From Streptomyces sp. H27-C3 (GTDB lineage: Bacteria > Actinomycetota > Actinomycetes > Streptomycetales > Streptomycetaceae), in assembly GCF_030063415.1 (NCBI RefSeq), contig NZ_JASITA010000012.1, positions 140,073 to 204,072 on the forward strand: 64,000 bases of DNA, written 5' to 3'. The translations under genes were made by a program, and so were the position numbers. Shown piece after piece: positions 25,313-33,912 of this stretch (the first letter of the stretch is position 1; the number at the start of each line of letters is the position of its first letter). Below the pieces are notes generated by a model. The model saw only the letters and a list, made by a program, of their open reading frames with translations. It had not been told where the DNA came from and did not search any database.

Positions 25313-26280
25313 CCACGCCCACGCCCGTCAACCGCCTGCGCCCGCGCCGCTCCTGTCTCGCCGTACCGGGGTCCAACCCCCGCTTCCTGGAGAAGGCCCA
25401 GGGCCTGCCGGCCGACCAGGTCTTCCTCGACCTGGAGGACGCGTGCGCACCGCTCGCCAAGGAAGGCGCCCGGCACACCATCGTCGACGCGCTCAACAAC
25501 GGTGACTGGACGGGCAAGACCCGGGTCGTGCGGGTCAACGACTGGACCACCCACTGGACGTACCGCGATGTCGTCACGGTCGTCGAGGGCGCGGGCCAGA
25601 ACCTCGACTGCATCATGCTGCCGAAGGTGCAGGACGCCCAGCAGATCGTCGCCCTCGACCTGATGCTGACCCAGATCGAGAAGACGATGGGCTTCGAGGT
25701 CGGCAAGATCGGCATCGAGGCGCAGATCGAGAACGCCAAGGGTCTGGTGAATGTCGACGAGATCGCCGCCGCCTCGCCGCGGATGGAGACCATCGTCTTC
25801 GGTCCGGCCGACTTCATGGCGTCGATCAACATGAAGACCCTGGTCGTCGGCATGCAGCCGCCCGGCTACGGCGCCGACGCCTACCACTACATCCTGATGC
25901 GCATCCTGATGGCCGCCCGTATGCACGACCTCCAGGCGATCGACGGCCCCTTCCTGCAGATCCGTGACGTGGACGCGTACCGCGAGGTCGCGGGCCGTGC
26001 GGCGGCGCTGGGATTCGACGGCAAGTGGGTGCTGCACCCCGGCCAGGTCGACGCCGCCAACGAGGTCTTCTCGCCGTCCCAGGAGGACTACGACCACGCC
26101 GAGCTCATTCTCGACGCGTACGACTACTGCACCTCCGAGGCGGGCGGCAAGAAGGGCTCCGCGATGCTCGGCGACGAGATGATCGACGAGGCCAGCCGCA
26201 AGATGGCGCTGGTCGTCTCGGGCAAGGGCCGCGCGGCCGGCATGCAGCGCACCTCCAAGTTCGAGATCCCGGAGGCCTGA
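25309..26280 (+). CDS. CitE-like lyase, probable beta-methylmalyl-CoA/malyl-CoA lyase
   Basis: 323 residues, start overlapping meaA by ATGA. HpcH/HpaI aldolase fold of the CitE/Mcl group: RRSCLAVPGSNPRFLEKA, FLDLEDACAP (metal-binding Asp/Glu), MLPKVQDAQQI, IGIEAQIENAKGL with the conserved Glu, FGPADFMASI and GKWVLHPGQVDAANEVF. In this operon the expected reaction is cleavage of beta-methylmalyl-CoA to glyoxylate and propionyl-CoA, and possibly malyl-CoA formation. The usual symbol would be mcl; the assignment rests on family and context. Confidence 0.92.
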   Translation: MTTPTPVNRLRPRRSCLAVPGSNPRFLEKAQGLPADQVFLDLEDACAPLAKEGARHTIVDALNNGDWTGKTRVVRVNDWTTHWTYRDVVTVVEGAGQNLDCIMLPKVQDAQQIVALDLMLTQIEKTMGFEVGKIGIEAQIENAKGLVNVDEIAAASPRMETIVFGPADFMASINMKTLVVGMQPPGYGADAYHYILMRILMAARMHDLQAIDGPFLQIRDVDAYREVAGRAAALGFDGKWVLHPGQVDAANEVFSPSQEDYDHAELILDAYDYCTSEAGGKKGSAMLGDEMIDEASRKMALVVSGKGRAAGMQRTSKFEIPEA

Positions 26281-26282
26281 TC

Positions 26283-26801
26283 ATGCGGTTCGGACGCACG
26301 TACGAAGAGTTCGAGGTCGGCGCGGTCTACAAGCACTGGCCCGGGAAGACCGTCACGGAGTACGACGACCATCTCTTCTGTCTGCTCACCATGAACCACC
26401 ACCCGCTGCACATGGACAGCAACTACGCCGAGAAGACGACCGACTTCGGCAAGAACGTCGTAGTCGGCAACTACATCTACTCGCTGCTGCTCGGCATGTC
26501 GGTCCCCGATGTCTCCGGCAAGGCCATCGCCAACCTGGAGGTCGAGTCGCTCAAGCACATCGCGCCGACCTTTCACGGCGACACGCTCTACGGCGAGACG
26601 ACCGTCCTCGACAAGACGCCGTCGAAGTCCAAGAGCGACCGCGGGATCGTCTACGTCGAGACCAAGGGCTACAAGCAGGACGGCACCGTCGTCTGCGTGT
26701 TCCGGCGCAAGGTGATGGTGCCGACCGAGACGTACATCAAGGAGCGGGGCGGCGAGCAGCCCGGCCGCCCCGAGCCGAAGAGCCAGGAGAAGCAGCGATG
26801 A
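26283..26801 (+). CDS. MaoC-like hydratase, probable mesaconyl-CoA hydratase
   Basis: 172 residues with a single hot-dog fold: GRTYEEFEVGAVYKHWPGKTVTEYDDHLF, then NHHPLHMDSNYAEKT, where the catalytic Asp/His pair lies. NYIYSLLLGMSVPDVSGKAIANLEVES and PTFHGDTLYGETTVLD follow. In the ethylmalonyl-CoA pathway it would hydrate mesaconyl-C1-CoA to beta-methylmalyl-CoA. The Rhodobacter enzyme is a double-domain protein of about twice this length, so this one should act as a dimer. It starts two bases after the lyase stop and overlaps the next gene. Confidence 0.88.
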   Translation: MRFGRTYEEFEVGAVYKHWPGKTVTEYDDHLFCLLTMNHHPLHMDSNYAEKTTDFGKNVVVGNYIYSLLLGMSVPDVSGKAIANLEVESLKHIAPTFHGDTLYGETTVLDKTPSKSKSDRGIVYVETKGYKQDGTVVCVFRRKVMVPTETYIKERGGEQPGRPEPKSQEKQR

Positions 26802-28003
26802 GCCGTCTCGCCCAGACCCACGGTCTGACCGACATCCAGCAGGAAATCCTGGCGACCGTAAGGAACTTCGTCGACAAGGAGATCATCCCTGTCGCGACGG
26901 AGCTGGAGCACCGGGACGAGTACCCGGCGCAGATCGTCGAAGGCCTCAAGGAGCTCGGCCTGTTCGGGCTGATGATCCCCGAGGAGTACGGCGGCCTGGG
27001 CGAGTCCCTTCTCACCTACGCGCTCTGCGTCGAGGAGATCGCACGCGGCTGGATGAGCGTCTCCGGCATCATCAACACCCACTTCATCGTGGCGTACATG
27101 CTCAAACAGCACGGCACCCAGGAGCAGAAGGACACCTTCCTGCCGCGGATGGCGCTGGGCGAGGTGCGCGGCGCGTTCTCGATGTCCGAGCCGGCGCTCG
27201 GCTCGGACGTGGCGGCCATCACGTCGAAGGGCGTGCGGGACGGCGACGAGTACGTCCTGAACGGCCAGAAGATGTGGCTGACCAACGGCGGAACGTCGAA
27301 TCTGGTGGCCGTTCTGTGCCGGAGTGACGAAGGACACCCCGAGGGCACCGCCCCGCACAAGTCGATGACGACCTTCCTGGTGGAGAAGGAGCCGGGCTTC
27401 GGTGAGGTCCGGCCGGGCCTGACCATCCCCGGCAAGATCGACAAGATGGGTTACAAGGGGGTCGACACCACCGAGTTGATCATGGACGGACTGCGCATTC
27501 CGGCCAATCGGGTACTCGGCGGGACCACCGGCCGAGGGTTTTACCAAATGATGGACGGGGTAGAAGTCGGACGAGTCAATGTGGCGGCGCGTGGTTGTGG
27601 AGTCGCACACCGTGCGTTCGAGTTGGGCGTCTCATATGCCCAGCAACGCCACACTTTCGGCAAGCAGATCGCCCAGCATCAGGCGATTCAGTTCAAGCTC
27701 GCCGAGATGGCTACCAAGGTTGAGGCCGCGCATGCGATGATGGTAAACGCAGCTCGCAAAAAGGACTCCGGAGAACGAAACGACCTTGAGGCAGGGATGG
27801 CGAAGTACCTCGCCTCCGAATACTGCAAGGAGGTCGTCGAGGACGCCTTCCGTATCCATGGTGGTTACGGGTTCTCGAAGGAGTATGAGATCGAGCGCCT
27901 CTACAGGGAGGCGCCGATGCTGCTGATCGGTGAAGGTACCGCTGAGATCCAGAAAATGATCATCGGTCGCCGCCTCCTCGAAGAGTATCGATTCCAGGGT
28001 TAA
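26798..28003 (+). CDS. Acyl-CoA dehydrogenase, probable methylsuccinyl-CoA dehydrogenase
   Basis: 401 residues, start overlapping the hydratase by ATGA. Standard acyl-CoA dehydrogenase architecture: an N-terminal helical domain (FVDKEIIPVATELEHRDEYP), a beta domain with GAFSMSEPALGSDVAAITSK and YVLNGQKMWLTNGG for FAD and substrate, and a C-terminal helical domain (QRHTFGKQIAQHQAIQFKLAEM, FRIHGGYGFSKEYEIERLYREA, GEGTAEIQ). Context suggests oxidation of methylsuccinyl-CoA to mesaconyl-CoA. Characterised methylsuccinyl-CoA dehydrogenases have an N-terminal extension that this protein lacks. From about 27,480 onward codon use is clearly less GC-rich than in the first half. Confidence 0.92.
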   Translation: MSRLAQTHGLTDIQQEILATVRNFVDKEIIPVATELEHRDEYPAQIVEGLKELGLFGLMIPEEYGGLGESLLTYALCVEEIARGWMSVSGIINTHFIVAYMLKQHGTQEQKDTFLPRMALGEVRGAFSMSEPALGSDVAAITSKGVRDGDEYVLNGQKMWLTNGGTSNLVAVLCRSDEGHPEGTAPHKSMTTFLVEKEPGFGEVRPGLTIPGKIDKMGYKGVDTTELIMDGLRIPANRVLGGTTGRGFYQMMDGVEVGRVNVAARGCGVAHRAFELGVSYAQQRHTFGKQIAQHQAIQFKLAEMATKVEAAHAMMVNAARKKDSGERNDLEAGMAKYLASEYCKEVVEDAFRIHGGYGFSKEYEIERLYREAPMLLIGEGTAEIQKMIIGRRLLEEYRFQG

Positions 28004-28172
28004 TTGTCCTTTTAGTGGCGAAATCGCCGCGAAATGGATCACACTCTGTCATCGGCTTCAGGCCGCCGACTCGGCTTCTGGCTTGCCCAGTTGTGGCTCG
28101 TAACCGCTACCATCGCCGGAAAGCCGCCGTCCCCCGTTACCAGCGCGGCATCATCCGCTACGAAGGTCATCC

Positions 28173-28829
28173 ATGCCCCACAGCCAAACCTCTGCACCAC
28201 GCGACGGTCTCCTCAACGGACGCCTTGCTCGCGGAGCATCGCCGTGGCTTCTGCCGACTGTCGCCACTGCGGCGTTCAGCCTTGCCCGGGCTCGCAAGTC
28301 CGGCCGCTGGGCCGCTGTAGCCGTGCCCACCACCGCGCTCGCGGCGGGCATGCTGTGGTTCTTCCGCGACCCCGAGCGCGAGATCACTCAGGGCCGGGTC
28401 ATCTCCCCGGCCGACGGAGTGGTGCAGAGCGTCATGCCGTGGAAGGACGGGCGGACCCGCGTCGCGATCTTCATGAGCCCGCTGAACGTCCACGTCAACC
28501 GCGCGCCCCTCGCGGGCACGGTGACGTCCGTCGAACACATCCCCGGTGGATTCGTTCCGGCGTTCAACAAGGAGAGCGAGAACAACGAGCGCGTTGTCTG
28601 GCACTTCGACACCGAGCTCGGTGACATCGAGATGGTGCAGATCGCCGGCGCCGTCGCGCGGCGCATCGTGCCGTACGTACCTCAGGGCACGAAGCTGGAA
28701 CAGGGCGAGCGCATCGGCCTGATCCGCTTCGGCTCACGTGTCGACATCTACCTTCCGGAAGGTATCGACGTAGCGGTCGAGGTCGGCCAGACCACTACCG
28801 CGGGGGTGACTCGCATTGACCGTGATTGA
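28173..28829 (+). CDS. psd: Phosphatidylserine decarboxylase proenzyme
   Basis: 218 residues from the ATG at 28173. Two hydrophobic stretches near the N-terminus anchor it to the membrane ([30 protein letters not shown]). [33 protein letters not shown] and the C-terminal [13 protein letters not shown] follow. The Gly-Ser in RFGSR is the self-cleavage site that makes the pyruvoyl group. It decarboxylates phosphatidylserine to phosphatidylethanolamine. It overlaps pssA, which supplies its substrate. Confidence 0.95.
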   Translation: MPHSQTSAPRDGLLNGRLARGASPWLLPTVATAAFSLARARKSGRWAAVAVPTTALAAGMLWFFRDPEREITQGRVISPADGVVQSVMPWKDGRTRVAIFMSPLNVHVNRAPLAGTVTSVEHIPGGFVPAFNKESENNERVVWHFDTELGDIEMVQIAGAVARRIVPYVPQGTKLEQGERIGLIRFGSRVDIYLPEGIDVAVEVGQTTTAGVTRIDRD

Positions 28830-29670
28830 TCCCGAGACACAGGCCGGCTGGGTGCCGGAAGCAGACGACGAGGACGACGCGGAGGACATGCCGCTGTCGA
28901 TGAGGCTGTCGATAGCGGACACCCTCACACTCGGCAACGCGACGTGCGGATTCATGGCGGTGTACTTCACCACCACCGGGATCCTCATTCCGCACCTCAC
29001 GGGCAGTGACGAGAGCGGCATGGCGCGTCACAGCGCCGCTACCGCCGTCATCCTGATGCTGCTCGCGGCGATCTTCGACCTCTGCGACGGGCTCGTGGCA
29101 CGCAAGCTGCGCAGCTCGCCGATGGGTGCGGAGCTGGACAACCTCTCCGACCTGATCAGCTTCGGGCTCGCCCCGGCCTACTTCGTACTCGTGTACGGAA
29201 TGGTCGCGGACGACGCCCACCAGCGGGTCTCCGCGCTGGCGGCGATCGTGGTGCTGCTGGCGGTGGTCCTGCGGCTTGCCAGATTCTCCTGCGTGACGCT
29301 GAAGGACGGCATGTTCCAGGGCATGCCGAGCCCCTTCGGTGCGCTGACGGTCGTCTCGATCGTGCTGCTTGAGCTGCCCTTCGTGCCGACGCTGCTCGCG
29401 ATCATCGGTGTGGCGTGGCTGATGGTGAGCCGGGTCGAGTACCCGAAGCCGCGGGGTGTCCTCGCGGTGGCGATGCTCGGCTGGATCGTGGCCGCGATGG
29501 GGCTGCTCGCTGCCTGGGCGTTCGACGCCCCGGGCGGGCAGCTGCTCCTGCAGACCGGCTGCGCGCTGCAGGTGGTCCTGGGCGCGGTGATTCCGCTCTT
29601 CGCCACAGCGCGGCGCGTGAACACCTTCCGCTACAACCGCCGCGAGGCGCGGGCGGCCCAGCTGCCGTAG
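28816..29670 (+). CDS. pssA: CDP-diacylglycerol--serine O-phosphatidyltransferase
   Basis: 284 residues from the TTG at 28816 (a GTG two codons later is an alternative), overlapping psd by 14 bp. The CDP-alcohol phosphatidyltransferase motif DG-x2-AR-x8-G-x3-D-x3-D is complete as DGLVAR, MGAELD and NLSD. Six to eight hydrophobic segments follow. The enzyme joins serine to CDP-diacylglycerol at the membrane. The acidic N-terminus ([11 protein letters not shown]) is cytoplasmic. A 15-bp hairpin terminator lies 22 bases past the stop. Confidence 0.95.
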   Translation: MTVIDPETQAGWVPEADDEDDAEDMPLSMRLSIADTLTLGNATCGFMAVYFTTTGILIPHLTGSDESGMARHSAATAVILMLLAAIFDLCDGLVARKLRSSPMGAELDNLSDLISFGLAPAYFVLVYGMVADDAHQRVSALAAIVVLLAVVLRLARFSCVTLKDGMFQGMPSPFGALTVVSIVLLELPFVPTLLAIIGVAWLMVSRVEYPKPRGVLAVAMLGWIVAAMGLLAAWAFDAPGGQLLLQTGCALQVVLGAVIPLFATARRVNTFRYNRREARAAQLP

Positions 29671-29692
29671 CGGCGGCCTGAAGGCGCTGCGA

Positions 29693-29727
29693 GAGGGGCC
29701 CCGGACCGTGACGGTCCGGGGCCCCTC
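29693..29727. terminator. Bidirectional hairpin terminator after pssA
   Basis: Perfect 15-bp stem GAGGGGCCCCGGACC / GGTCCGGGGCCCCTC with the loop GTGAC. It lies between the convergent pssA gene and livJ remnant and can serve both. Confidence 0.9.
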
Positions 29728-29755
29728 CTGTCGTCGTAGGCGTCGTCGTACGCGG

Positions 29756-30349
29756 TCAGCCGCCGACCGTGAAGGACTCGGCGGCCTTCGCCATCTGCGC
29801 CTCGCGTACGGCCTTCAGACCGCCGGGCACCGCCTTGTCCGGCTTCATGATCAGGCTTTCGCGGGTGGACGGCGCGGCCGGGTCCGAGAAGTCGTGGGTG
29901 AGCCCGAAGCCGCTGTCGAAGGCATTGAGGGTGAGCAGCGCCTTGTCGATGCCCTCGCGGGGGAGGTTCTTGTCGGCGCAGGCCGTCTTCAGCACTTCCC
30001 CGTAGACCTTGGCCCCGGTGCAGCCCGCGACGACTCCGTTGTCGAGACCGTCCTTGGGGTACGCGGCCTCGTACTCCTTGGCGAGTTGGCCGGAGCGGCC
30101 TCCTGGGAGCCGATGGGCAGGGTCGATGCGACGACGTAGTAGTCCTGGGTCAGGGCCGGCCCGGCCTGGGTGCCGAGCAGCTGTGGGGCGAACGCCGAGT
30201 TGCGGGATGGTCTTGGCGGTGACGCCGTCGCCGGTCCTGACGCCCTCCGCGTCCTGTTTCCCGTCGTCGCTCTTGCCGGCCTTCTCGCTGCACCCGGCGA
30301 CGGTGAGGGTCAGTACGGCGAGCACCGCCGCGTACCTTCGTGCCTTCAT
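29756..30349 (-). pseudogene. Branched-chain amino acid ABC substrate-binding lipoprotein, internally deleted
   Basis: It starts MKARRYAAVLAVLTLTVAGC, a lipoprotein signal with lipobox VAGC, then keeps GDGVTAKTI. Immediately after, in another frame, comes NSAFAPQLLGTQAGPALTQDYYVVAS, which belongs to the C-terminal half of the protein. A further frameshift leads to QLAKEYEAAYPKDGLDNGVV and an intact end (KAAESFTVGG). Normal members have about 400 residues; roughly 200 are missing and at least two frame breaks are present. The product cannot fold as a binding protein. Confidence 0.85.
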
Positions 30350-30388
30350 TTCTTCTCCCCTGGAGTGATGAGACGCGTGAGGCCGCCG

Positions 30389-30523
30389 CAGCACCACCGC
30401 GACCACCGCGGCGCCGTACAGATAGCGGGATGCCTCGCCCGGCGAGACGCCGCCCGTGCCGGGGGCCGAAATCAGCGGGAGTGCGTCGCTGTAGCGGTCG
30501 AGCAGACGGGGCAGCAGTGAGAC
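30389..30523 (-). pseudogene. C-terminal scrap of a branched-chain amino acid ABC permease
   Basis: About 45 codons, VSLLPRLLDRYSDALPLISA to YLYGAAVVAVVL, match the C-terminus of LivM/LivH-type permeases. They are joined directly to the broken livF frame without a start codon. The rest of the one or two permease genes is gone. Confidence 0.7.
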
Positions 30524-31086
30524 GAAGGCCGGGACGGTTTGGGCGATCCGGGCGGCCATCAGCGGAGCGAGGCCCAGCGACGGCTCGTCGAGCAGGAGCA
30601 GTCGGGGCCGGCCATCAACGCCCTTCCCAGTGCGAGTATTTGCTGCTCCCCGCCGGAGAGGAGACCGGCCCGCTGATGAACGCGTTCGGCCAGGACCGGG
30701 AAGAGTTCGTGGACGCGGGCGAGCGCGGCGGCGTTCTCCTTGCGTCCGCCGCGCGCGCCGAGCGCACCGGCCCGCAGCTTGTCGCCCACCGTCATTCGGG
30801 CGAACACCTGGCGGCCTTCGGGGACTTGGACCACTCCGGCCGCGACGACCTGGGCCGCGTTCATCCGGTCCAGGGCGCGCCCGTCGAAGGTCGCGGTGCC
30901 CGCGGTCACGGCGCCACGGTGGAAGGGCAAGGTGCGTGAAATGGCCCGCAGCAGCGTCGACTTGCCCGCCCCGTTCCCCCCGAGGACGGCGACGACCGCG
31001 CCGGGCGGCACCTGGAGCGAGACGTCGCACAGCGCGCGCACCGGGCCGTATCCCACGGACAGCCCACTGCCTTCCAGCGAGGCCAC
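30524..31086 (-). pseudogene. livF: livF-type ABC ATPase, frameshifted and truncated
   Basis: It begins at the GTG at 31086 (VASLEGSGLSVGYGPVRALC) with the Walker A motif GGNGAGKST, the LivF-typical QVPEGRQVFARMTV and the signature LLSGGEQQILALGRAL. At about 30,612 one C is missing from a run, so the frame changes after LMAGP. The Walker B part LLLLDEPSLGLAPLMAARIA continues in another frame and then joins a permease fragment. The C-terminal 50 or so residues are lost. Confidence 0.85.
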
Positions 31087-31270
31087 AACCGTCCCCCTTC
31101 CACCAATTCGCCCTGCCGACCTGTACAGGGACACAGGTCAACACCGGTGGGCCGCACCGTCCACGGCGCGGGGTCGAATCGCTGCGCATGACCAGCGGCG
31201 GCAGATCCGGATTGTGCACGCGCACAAGGGCCTGTCGCCCGGCGCGCTTTCGGTGGCATCCTCACCAGCC

Positions 31271-32464
31271 ATGAGCGGCCGCAGAGCACGCACTGATCGT
31301 GAATGGTCGGTCCTGACAGGCGTCTCCGACATGCTCCTGGAGCGCGTTCCGCACCTCACCGACCTACTGATGGGTCAACTGCGTTCACATTCAAGCCAGT
31401 TCGATCTCGCGGTGCCGGGCGACGAGCACTGGAAGCAGATCAACGAGGCACTGCGGTACGGCATCGAGGCCATCACCGCGCCGCGTTCGGCGCCGCGCAA
31501 GGACCTGGAGTACGCGGAGCGTCTCGGTCGGCGCCGCGCCGAGCAGGGGCTCCCGTTGGATCTACTCCTCTACGCGTACCGGCACGCCGGGTACCTCGTC
31601 TGGGACGAGCTCCTGCGGGTCGTGAGCGAGAAGGAGCCCGACGCGCTGCCCGTGCTGGTGCACACCGTTGCGCAGATGTGGGCGGCCGTGGACCGGCAGG
31701 CCGCTACGGTCGCGGACGCCTACCGCAGCACCGAGCAGGAGATGCAGCTGCGCACCGACGAACGCGTGCAGGCCCTGCTCGACGCCCTGTTGGACGGCCA
31801 GTCGGCCCCCGGGCTCGCCGCGCGCGCGGCGGCGGGCCTCGATCTGCCGGAGTACGGGCGGTACGCGGTGGTGGTGCTGCGGGTGGAACGACGGGAGAAC
31901 CGGGAGCCGTTCCACCGGGTCGCCGCCGCCGGTATGCGCTTCTTCTGGCGGATGCGTACGGACCACGAGGTCGGCGTCGTCGCGCTCGGCGACGACGCCG
32001 GCCTCTCGGAACTCGCCGACGAGCTGGGCCGCCGGTGCGCGGGCACCGGCGGCATCAGCCCGGTGGTGGCGGGCCTGGCCGACCTCGGCCCGGCCCGCCG
32101 GCTGGCCGAGACGGCGCTGCGCACCTGCGGCGCGGAGGCGGGCATCGTACGGCTGGATCAGCGGCTGCCGACGGCCCTGGTGGTGAGTCAGCCGGATCTG
32201 GCCGCGCGACTGGTCGCCGATGTGTTCGGCCCGCTGCTCGATCTGGACCCCGGCGACCGTGCGGTGCTCCTGGAGACGCTGGACGCGTGGCTGAAGTCCG
32301 AGGGTTCGGCGGGCCGGGCGGCGACGCGGCTGTACTGCCACCGCAATACGGTGTTCAACCGCCTCAGGAGACTTGAGCAGTTGACGGCTCGCTCGCTGTC
32401 CCGGCCGCGGGACCTGATCGAGATGACGCTGGCCCTGGACGCTTTCCGGCTGTCGGGCGCGTGA
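31271..32464 (+). CDS. PucR/CdaR-type helix-turn-helix transcriptional regulator
   Basis: 397 residues from the ATG at 31271. It has an N-terminal RsbR-like helical domain (SVLTGVSDMLLERVPHLTDLLMGQL), a central GGDEF-like fold, and a C-terminal PucR helix-turn-helix. The last reads LLETLDAWLKSEGSAGRAATRLYCHRNTVFNRLRRLEQLTA in total. Such proteins often activate purine, pyrimidine or amino-acid catabolism. The divergent neighbour is the broken branched-chain amino acid transporter, its likely former target. The last 101 bp overlap the convergent MFS gene. Confidence 0.9.
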   Translation: MSGRRARTDREWSVLTGVSDMLLERVPHLTDLLMGQLRSHSSQFDLAVPGDEHWKQINEALRYGIEAITAPRSAPRKDLEYAERLGRRRAEQGLPLDLLLYAYRHAGYLVWDELLRVVSEKEPDALPVLVHTVAQMWAAVDRQAATVADAYRSTEQEMQLRTDERVQALLDALLDGQSAPGLAARAAAGLDLPEYGRYAVVVLRVERRENREPFHRVAAAGMRFFWRMRTDHEVGVVALGDDAGLSELADELGRRCAGTGGISPVVAGLADLGPARRLAETALRTCGAEAGIVRLDQRLPTALVVSQPDLAARLVADVFGPLLDLDPGDRAVLLETLDAWLKSEGSAGRAATRLYCHRNTVFNRLRRLEQLTARSLSRPRDLIEMTLALDAFRLSGA

Positions 32465-33671
32465 TGCTCGCGGCGGCGGCCAGCAGTACCGGGGCCGCTG
32501 CGAGGGCGAAGCAGACGGCGAGCGGGACGCGGCCCACCAGCAGCCCGAAGAGCGCCGCACCGGCCGAAGCCCCCGCGTTGAAGGCGGTGTTGACCCAGGC
32601 GCCGGCGCGGGTGCGGTCGCCCGCGGGTACGGACGCGTCGGCGATCAGGTAGGCGGTGGTCAGCGCCGGGGCGACGAAGATCCCGGCGAGCCCGGCCGCG
32701 CCGATGAGCACATACAGATGCGGCGAGAGTCCGGCGGGGGCCAGCACGAGGCCGAGCCCCGCGACCAGGAGCGGCAGACGTACCCGGTCCGGCATACGCC
32801 AGTTGACGGCCCCGTACGTGAGGCCCCCGACGGCGCTGCCCGCGGACAGGGCCGCCAGCACCCAGGAGACGGCGGCGGGTCGCTGCTGCTGGTCGGCGAA
32901 GGCGACGACCAGCAGCTCCACGGCGCCGACGCACAGCCCGAGCCCCGCCGCGGCGGCGATCGGCGCGCGCAGCGCACGCGCGACGGGCCTGCGCCCGGCA
33001 GGCGCGCCCTCGTCGCGTACGGCGTCGGCGGTGGCGCCGGAAGAGCTCTCCGCCATGCGGACAGCCGGGGAGGTCGCGAGGCCGAGGCCGCCGGCCAGGA
33101 CGAGTGCGGCGCCGACCACCAGACCGGCGGCGGGCCGCAGCAGCGTGGCCAGCAGCCCGGCCAGCAACGGCCCCGACACATAGAGCAGTTCCTCCGCGAC
33201 GCCGTCGAGACTGTAGGCACGCTGAAGCAGTTGCCGGTCGGGCAGCAGCCGGCTCCAGACGGCCCGTACGACGGGCCCGAGCGGGGGCGTACAGGCGCCG
33301 GTCACGGCCGCCGCACCCACCAGCAGCGCGGCGGGCGCGTCCGGCCACCGGGTGACGGCGGCCAGGGCGACGAGCAGCGCGGCGTAGGCGAGGATCATTG
33401 GTGGCAGCGCGCGACGCGCCCCGTACCGGTCGATGAGGGCCGCTCTGGCGGGCGACAGCAGGACACTGGCCAGCCCGAAGAGGGCCATGGCGGTACCGGC
33501 CGACGCGTACGAGCCGGTGGCTTCCTGGACAGCGAGGATGAGAGCGAGTGGCACCACGCCGTAGGACAGCCGCCCGAGCAGCGCGGCGGCGAAGGGACGG
33601 CGGGAGTGCGGGGTGCGCAGGACAGCGCGGTAGGTGACGGCGCGCGAAGGCGCCGACGGGGGCACAGACAT
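32364..33671 (-). CDS. MFS transporter
   Basis: 435 residues from the ATG at 33671 (MSVPPSAPSRAVTYRAVL), about 12 hydrophobic helices with LIDRYGARRALPPM as the motif A loop and a long central loop (about 205-235). The class is that of small-molecule or drug exporters of unknown substrate. The C-terminal 33 residues, rich in Ser, Pro and Gly, are encoded antisense to the PucR gene and may be dispensable. No other gene shares its transcript. Confidence 0.88.
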   Translation of the reverse strand: MSVPPSAPSRAVTYRAVLRTPHSRRPFAAALLGRLSYGVVPLALILAVQEATGSYASAGTAMALFGLASVLLSPARAALIDRYGARRALPPMILAYAALLVALAAVTRWPDAPAALLVGAAAVTGACTPPLGPVVRAVWSRLLPDRQLLQRAYSLDGVAEELLYVSGPLLAGLLATLLRPAAGLVVGAALVLAGGLGLATSPAVRMAESSSGATADAVRDEGAPAGRRPVARALRAPIAAAAGLGLCVGAVELLVVAFADQQQRPAAVSWVLAALSAGSAVGGLTYGAVNWRMPDRVRLPLLVAGLGLVLAPAGLSPHLYVLIGAAGLAGIFVAPALTTAYLIADASVPAGDRTRAGAWVNTAFNAGASAGAALFGLLVGRVPLAVCFALAAAPVLLAAAASITRPTAGKRPGPASSRSGPAAGTASEPSTAQVS

Positions 33672-33824
33672 GATGGGTGATTCCCTCGGTGGGCAGCGCG
33701 CGTCAAGGGGCGCTGCGGGCGTACGGGGACTCCTGAGCACCGCACCGGCCGACGAGGGCGGGTGCGGTCGGCGGAGCGAGTCCTATACGCCGCGAGGGAA
33801 GATCACGCGCGACACGCTAACAGG

Positions 33825-33881
33825 TACTCCACGCGTGCCGATAGGGGCGGGGCACGAGCCCCTATCGGCATGTGTGGAGTA
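33825..33881 (-). terminator. Long hairpin terminator after glycerate kinase
   Basis: Two 24-base arms (33825-33848 and 33858-33881) pair at 21 of 24 positions with a 9-base loop. The core TGCCGATAGGGGC / GCCCCTATCGGCA is perfect. It starts 32 bases past the stop of the glycerate kinase gene on the minus strand. Confidence 0.85.
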
Positions 33882-33912
33882 AAGAGCCGTACGCCCCGGG
33901 AGGGCGCTCCGG

